Assembly: GCA_902729315.2 (NCBI GenBank)
Contig: LR746268.1
Location: forward strand, 2,535,501 to 2,599,500
DNA length: 64,000 nucleotides
Source of the DNA: Spirodela intermedia
Taxonomy: Eukaryota > Streptophyta > Magnoliopsida > Alismatales > Araceae
Direction: 5' to 3'
The notes beneath the pieces are model-generated. The model made no database searches. It was not told the DNA's origin and worked only from the letters and a program-made list of their open reading frames with translations. The stretch's first letter is position 1; the number at the start of each line of letters is the position of its first letter. Of this stretch, positions 51,776-64,000 are shown one piece after another. A program made the position numbers and the translations under genes.

Positions 51776-54100
51776 TCCTGCTCCTTTTGGCCGGCCCTCC
51801 TGGTGATCCTCCCCTCAGAGAGGGAGGATTTTATTGGCGAAGAGATGAACAATTTCAGTTAGTCCCTTAAATAGTTTACACATTTATAATAAACTCCTCT
51901 CATTTTATTCTAAGCGTTGCAAGTAAAAGGTCATAGAGAGTATGGAAAGCGTTTGGGGGCCAATCAAAGGATATACAAAGTTTGGGGTCTAATAGTAAAA
52001 TAAAATCTTAGGGAAAGCCCATCTGCCAGAGACAACGACGGGCCTGAGGTAAGCTTTGAAATCCAGACCAGCACCGAGCGAGACGGGAGAGCCGGGGACG
52101 TGAAGGTCGGCGAGCTGAGACAATCTGAGCCGTCCAAAAAGTCAACGGGAGAGAAGATAAAGAGTTCCCAACCCAATACTTGACCAGGTGGTATGACGAT
52201 GCCTTCGCTAAGCCCTCGCTGTGCTGACTCTGTAGGGCGTTGAGCTGAGCTTACTTTAATTAGGTAGGCTGAAGAACTTTATTTTTTGGATTTAGAGCAA
52301 GATTTGAATATGATAATTGGTTTTGTTCTAATTATAGTAATCTACTATGAGAATAAATCGTAGTGGAATGAGTCTCCCACTCCGAAATCCAAGAATATGC
52401 CAAATATCACATATTGACCTTATAAAGCTTCACTTATAAATTAATTAAATGGTAGATGTCATGGACCATCAATCAAGCTTGATGTTGATTAATTAAATAA
52501 AACCCCCTCTAAATACTGCCATTTTTTTCATAGATTTCTAACAGTCTAAAGAGTCATTAGATGAACACAACTTTGAAAATCCTGAGAAGGTTGAGTTCTA
52601 AAATAAGTAATTGTGATCTAATGCATTGAAGTCAATGAGGGAGTGGAGGTTTCCTTGAATGCCTTCATAGATCTTGTTCAAGGAAAGAGGCTTTAGCTCA
52701 AGTTTTGCCTCATATTGAATATAGTACATTATTTATGATTATATGTTTTGCTCATTTTCTCTTTCATCTGACCACCCTTTTTGTCCATGCCCTTTTTTGT
52801 TTTATGAAGAAATAAATGGGTCTTCTATGCATTGGTCAACAGAGGAAGTCAAAGGGAAGAACCCCTCGCTACCCACCATATTAGGTGATAAAGTCAACAT
52901 TATAACCAAGGGATGAAGATCAGTTCTCTTTATTTAAAGCCCAATTTAGTGCAAAATTGATTCATCAATTCCATTTCAATTCATAATTTTGATATGAAAG
53001 GAATGGTGTTGACAAAGATAGGAAAACCATCTTAATATCAAATAAATTGACTCAAAAGATATCTAAATGTGGAATCATAATGACGGATGCAGCATTTTAT
53101 TTTGCTATTGGAAATGAAAATGTGATGATTTTGATGAACATATTTTCAAGATATCTTGAAAATAATTACCATATTTATTCTTTGCATAGAATGTTTTGAA
53201 ATAAATAAGGTATATTTTTGGGAGAAATGCTCATTTAGATGCATCATCCTTTAATTCCCGCAAACTCTTAGAATTGTAGCTTCAAAACGAGCAGTTGACC
53301 ATGTTTCTGATTGAACATCTTCTCTCTACTCCTCAAACCACCATATCCTATCGAAATAGCCCCTCATGTATTATTGTTCTTCAATGTGGAGTCTTGTCAT
53401 GACCTATCTATTTCAAGTCAGCTCTATCCATTAATTCTCATTTATAGGGCCCATATTGAAAATGATCTTTTAAGAAAGCACACATAATTTCTACAAAAAC
53501 CACATTCTTTGAAAAGTCAAAGTGATTCCAAACATACTACAAATGGTTAATTAGCCATGGACATCTATAATTACTCTTTTTTTAGGTATTTCCCCCAATA
53601 AAAAGGACAAAAAAATCTTAAATAAGATGTTGAAGTAACTCATATCCATAGTACATATATGTGGATTAATCTTCAAGAATCGGGAAAAACTTCATTTCAA
53701 GATTATTAATTTTTATCAAAAAAATTTCAGTAAATAAAAAATGTTTAATTAAAAATATAATTATTCCATAAACGCCATTAACAAAGTATTAAGTTTATAA
53801 AATTAATGTGGGCGCTAGAGGAATACCTTATTTATACTAAATACTCATAAAAGAATATGCTTAAGAATACACTACAATGGCTGTTGCTAATTATTATAAT
53901 ATATTTTTATTGAAATTTAATATTTTCAGAAAATGGGTAGTGACCAACTATGGTTGACTTTTATCCATTACACACATCGTTGACCCCAAGGACCGATTCC
54001 TGATTTGGGGCAAGTTTCCATAGGCCTGAAAGGATGGGTGGGTGAGAACCATAGGGACGTATTCCTTAAATGGTTTGTTTAGAGGGGAGAGTTGATTAAT
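51776..54100. other. MSRA upstream region and AT-rich spacer
   Basis: A TATTTAA string on the minus strand at 51867-51873 could serve MSRA. From 52250 to 53930 the DNA is AT-rich with no gene seen. Two W-boxes occur at 53954 and 53980. Confidence 0.5.
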
Positions 54101-54249
54101 TAAGCTTACTGAAAACAATAGTGTCGGAGTCATTTCATTATGGCTGAGTCGTCCCCGTAGATCTGGGTAGAAATCTGTGTCAGGCCTTAACTGATCGCGC
54201 AAGATCCGAGGAAGACGTAGGGTTTTCGGATCCACCAAGTGGGTCCCAT

Positions 54250-55735
54250 TACCACCCACTCTGCAGTAAAATCGCGCCGCAGAAGACATCGTCCTCCTCC
54301 TCCGCCTCGGGCTGGGATAGGAGAAGCGGCGCTGACTCTTCTCGGAAAAGAAGGGGCGAAGGGTGGGATACTCTTCGCAGACTCGTCGCCCTCGTCCGGC
54401 CTCCTCGTTGTGCAGGTACGAGGAGTCTGTCTCCGTCTTTTTCTGCTTCTCTCTGTCTCTCTCTGTCCCTCTCTGTCCCTTCTTTTTGGCTCTCCGCCCA
54501 CATTTCCCCCGGAGGAAGAAAATCCCTCCCCCCTGGTTCGTCTTCCTCGTTGGGGCGCCTTGCCGAGGCACCCTAGATTGGAGCTTTCCTGCCTGTGGCA
54601 CCTTGACTTTCGTACGTTTTCTCTTGGTGTTCGGCGCACAGGTATTTTTCATTCCCGCGGTTACAGATCTTCTTTTATATGCAATCTGCGCCTTATCATT
54701 CCTCCTTTTTTTTTTTCTTCCTCTTTCTGTTGGATGATACCGTTAGTTTCCTGATGAGCAATGTTTTTTCCACGCAAGTGTTGAACTATCCTACGAAGGT
54801 CAGATGCGGGTTAATATTTAGAATGGGGTTCTGTCCAGGGTTTTTGTCTCATCGCCGTTGGTGTATTTTAACGGGCGGATTCCAGTTCCTCTTTCTTCTG
54901 AATAACGGTGTTGTGCTCTAGCAGCACACTGTTAGACGCTTCAACTTGGGTTTTCTCCCTCTACGTCTCCATCTCTCTCTCTCGTTTATTACTTCTATTC
55001 TTTATTCATTTTTTTACGCTCTCTCCTTCCTCTCGTCTCCCTTATTTTTCCCTCTTCCGCGCTCCGCTTCTCCACTTCATGAAGAAATTCGTTGAAGAAG
55101 GTCATGGTATTGAAATCACACTAAAATTTTTACCTTGTAAAAGAAAACTTGGAAAGCATAATGAAATTTGATGATGATGCTCTCAATAATGAATGGGTCT
55201 AATAATCTCATAAACCAATCAGTTACTGCTCGGATATAATGGTAGTTTAATGTCTTTTGTCACACAGAGAGCACTTTGTCCTAATCGCATCTATTTACCT
55301 TGTGTTTATCATAATCGCGTACTCTATGCTATCTCCTGGCCTATCTTGTGCATTTACAAGTTTTTCTCTTAGATATTCCTTCTATCCAATTTCTGATTGT
55401 CTTATGTTTATCCCTTGATGCTCTGTTTGACATTCTTTTATAACATTTCTTGTTTTGTTCTCATTTCATCAAGAGAATTTGAAGATTTTTTAAAATTACA
55501 ATTCGATGCTACGATAATCTTCAAGAAGTGTTTTCATTTCCTTGTCAACATGTAAGCATGTTCACTATTGGGAAGTTTGGAGAAAGTTAGGGAATATGAT
55601 CAATGCTGGAGTATTTTTTGGGATCAATTTTGCAATGGTTGAGAGGGAGGAGTCTTTGCTTTCTCTTCATATTTGACATATGCCTTTTCACTCATTGTAT
55701 TCTGACAGTGGTCTTTCCAACTACCTTAAATGCAG
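54250..55735 (+). other. Likely 5' UTR exon and leader intron of ProRS
   Basis: A GC-rich, ATG-free stretch ends at TGTGCAG|GTACGAG (donor at 54416), and an acceptor AAATGCAG at 55735 lies 7 bases before the ProRS ATG. This implies an untranslated first exon and a 1320-nt leader intron. The transcript start is not defined by the sequence. Confidence 0.5.
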
Positions 55736-55742
55736 ACAAGCT

Positions 55743-64000
<8,258 letters not shown>

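Overview
This is plant nuclear DNA. Genes are islands with GT-AG introns in an AT-rich background full of decayed retroelements, minisatellites and long CT/GA tracts. The mix of very GC-rich exons (JINGUBANG-like, ATG16 WD40 part, cysteine protease, MSRA) and AT-rich ones (ProRS, ATG16 coiled coil) suggests a monocot or other early-diverging angiosperm, but species cannot be fixed. All functions below rest on family motifs I recognise; no database search was run.

Layout. 1-8.7 kb is repeat debris: a Ty1/copia RNase H end, a Ty3/gypsy protease relic, a 78-bp minisatellite and a fragment of plastid ycf4 (nuclear plastid insertion). 8.84-10.0 kb holds an intronless JINGUBANG-like WD40 gene (+). 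10-25 kb holds no gene I can support. 25.5-30.1 kb is an ABHD17-type alpha/beta hydrolase (+, 5 exons). 31.0-35.6 kb is ATG16 (+), whose start codon appears to be split by an intron. 36.4-37.7 kb is a KDEL-tailed papain-family protease (-, 3 exons), convergent with ATG16. 38-43.4 kb is AT-rich without genes and carries a degenerate minisatellite. 43.8-46.4 kb is NAD-dependent glycerol-3-phosphate dehydrogenase (+, 11 exons). 47.0-49.6 kb is a two-exon gene (-) for a 63-residue membrane protein, too short and too split to show as one ORF. 49.7-50.4 kb is a 655-nt almost pure pyrimidine tract, followed by a repeat array carrying four copies of a perfect W-box palindrome. 51.1-51.8 kb is methionine sulfoxide reductase A (-, 2 exons). 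54.3 kb to the right edge is cytosolic-type prolyl-tRNA synthetase (+, 11 coding exons seen, 3' end outside), with a dead duplicate of its third coding exon.

The genes are unrelated housekeeping and stress functions (autophagy, ER-derived protease, redox repair, glycerol phosphate, translation) and form no operon-like system. The most interesting signals are structural: the split ATG of ATG16, the ProRS exon duplication, the W-box palindrome array, a W-box cluster inside an ABHD17 intron, the giant polypyrimidine tract and the overlapping mini-uORF of the JINGUBANG-like gene.
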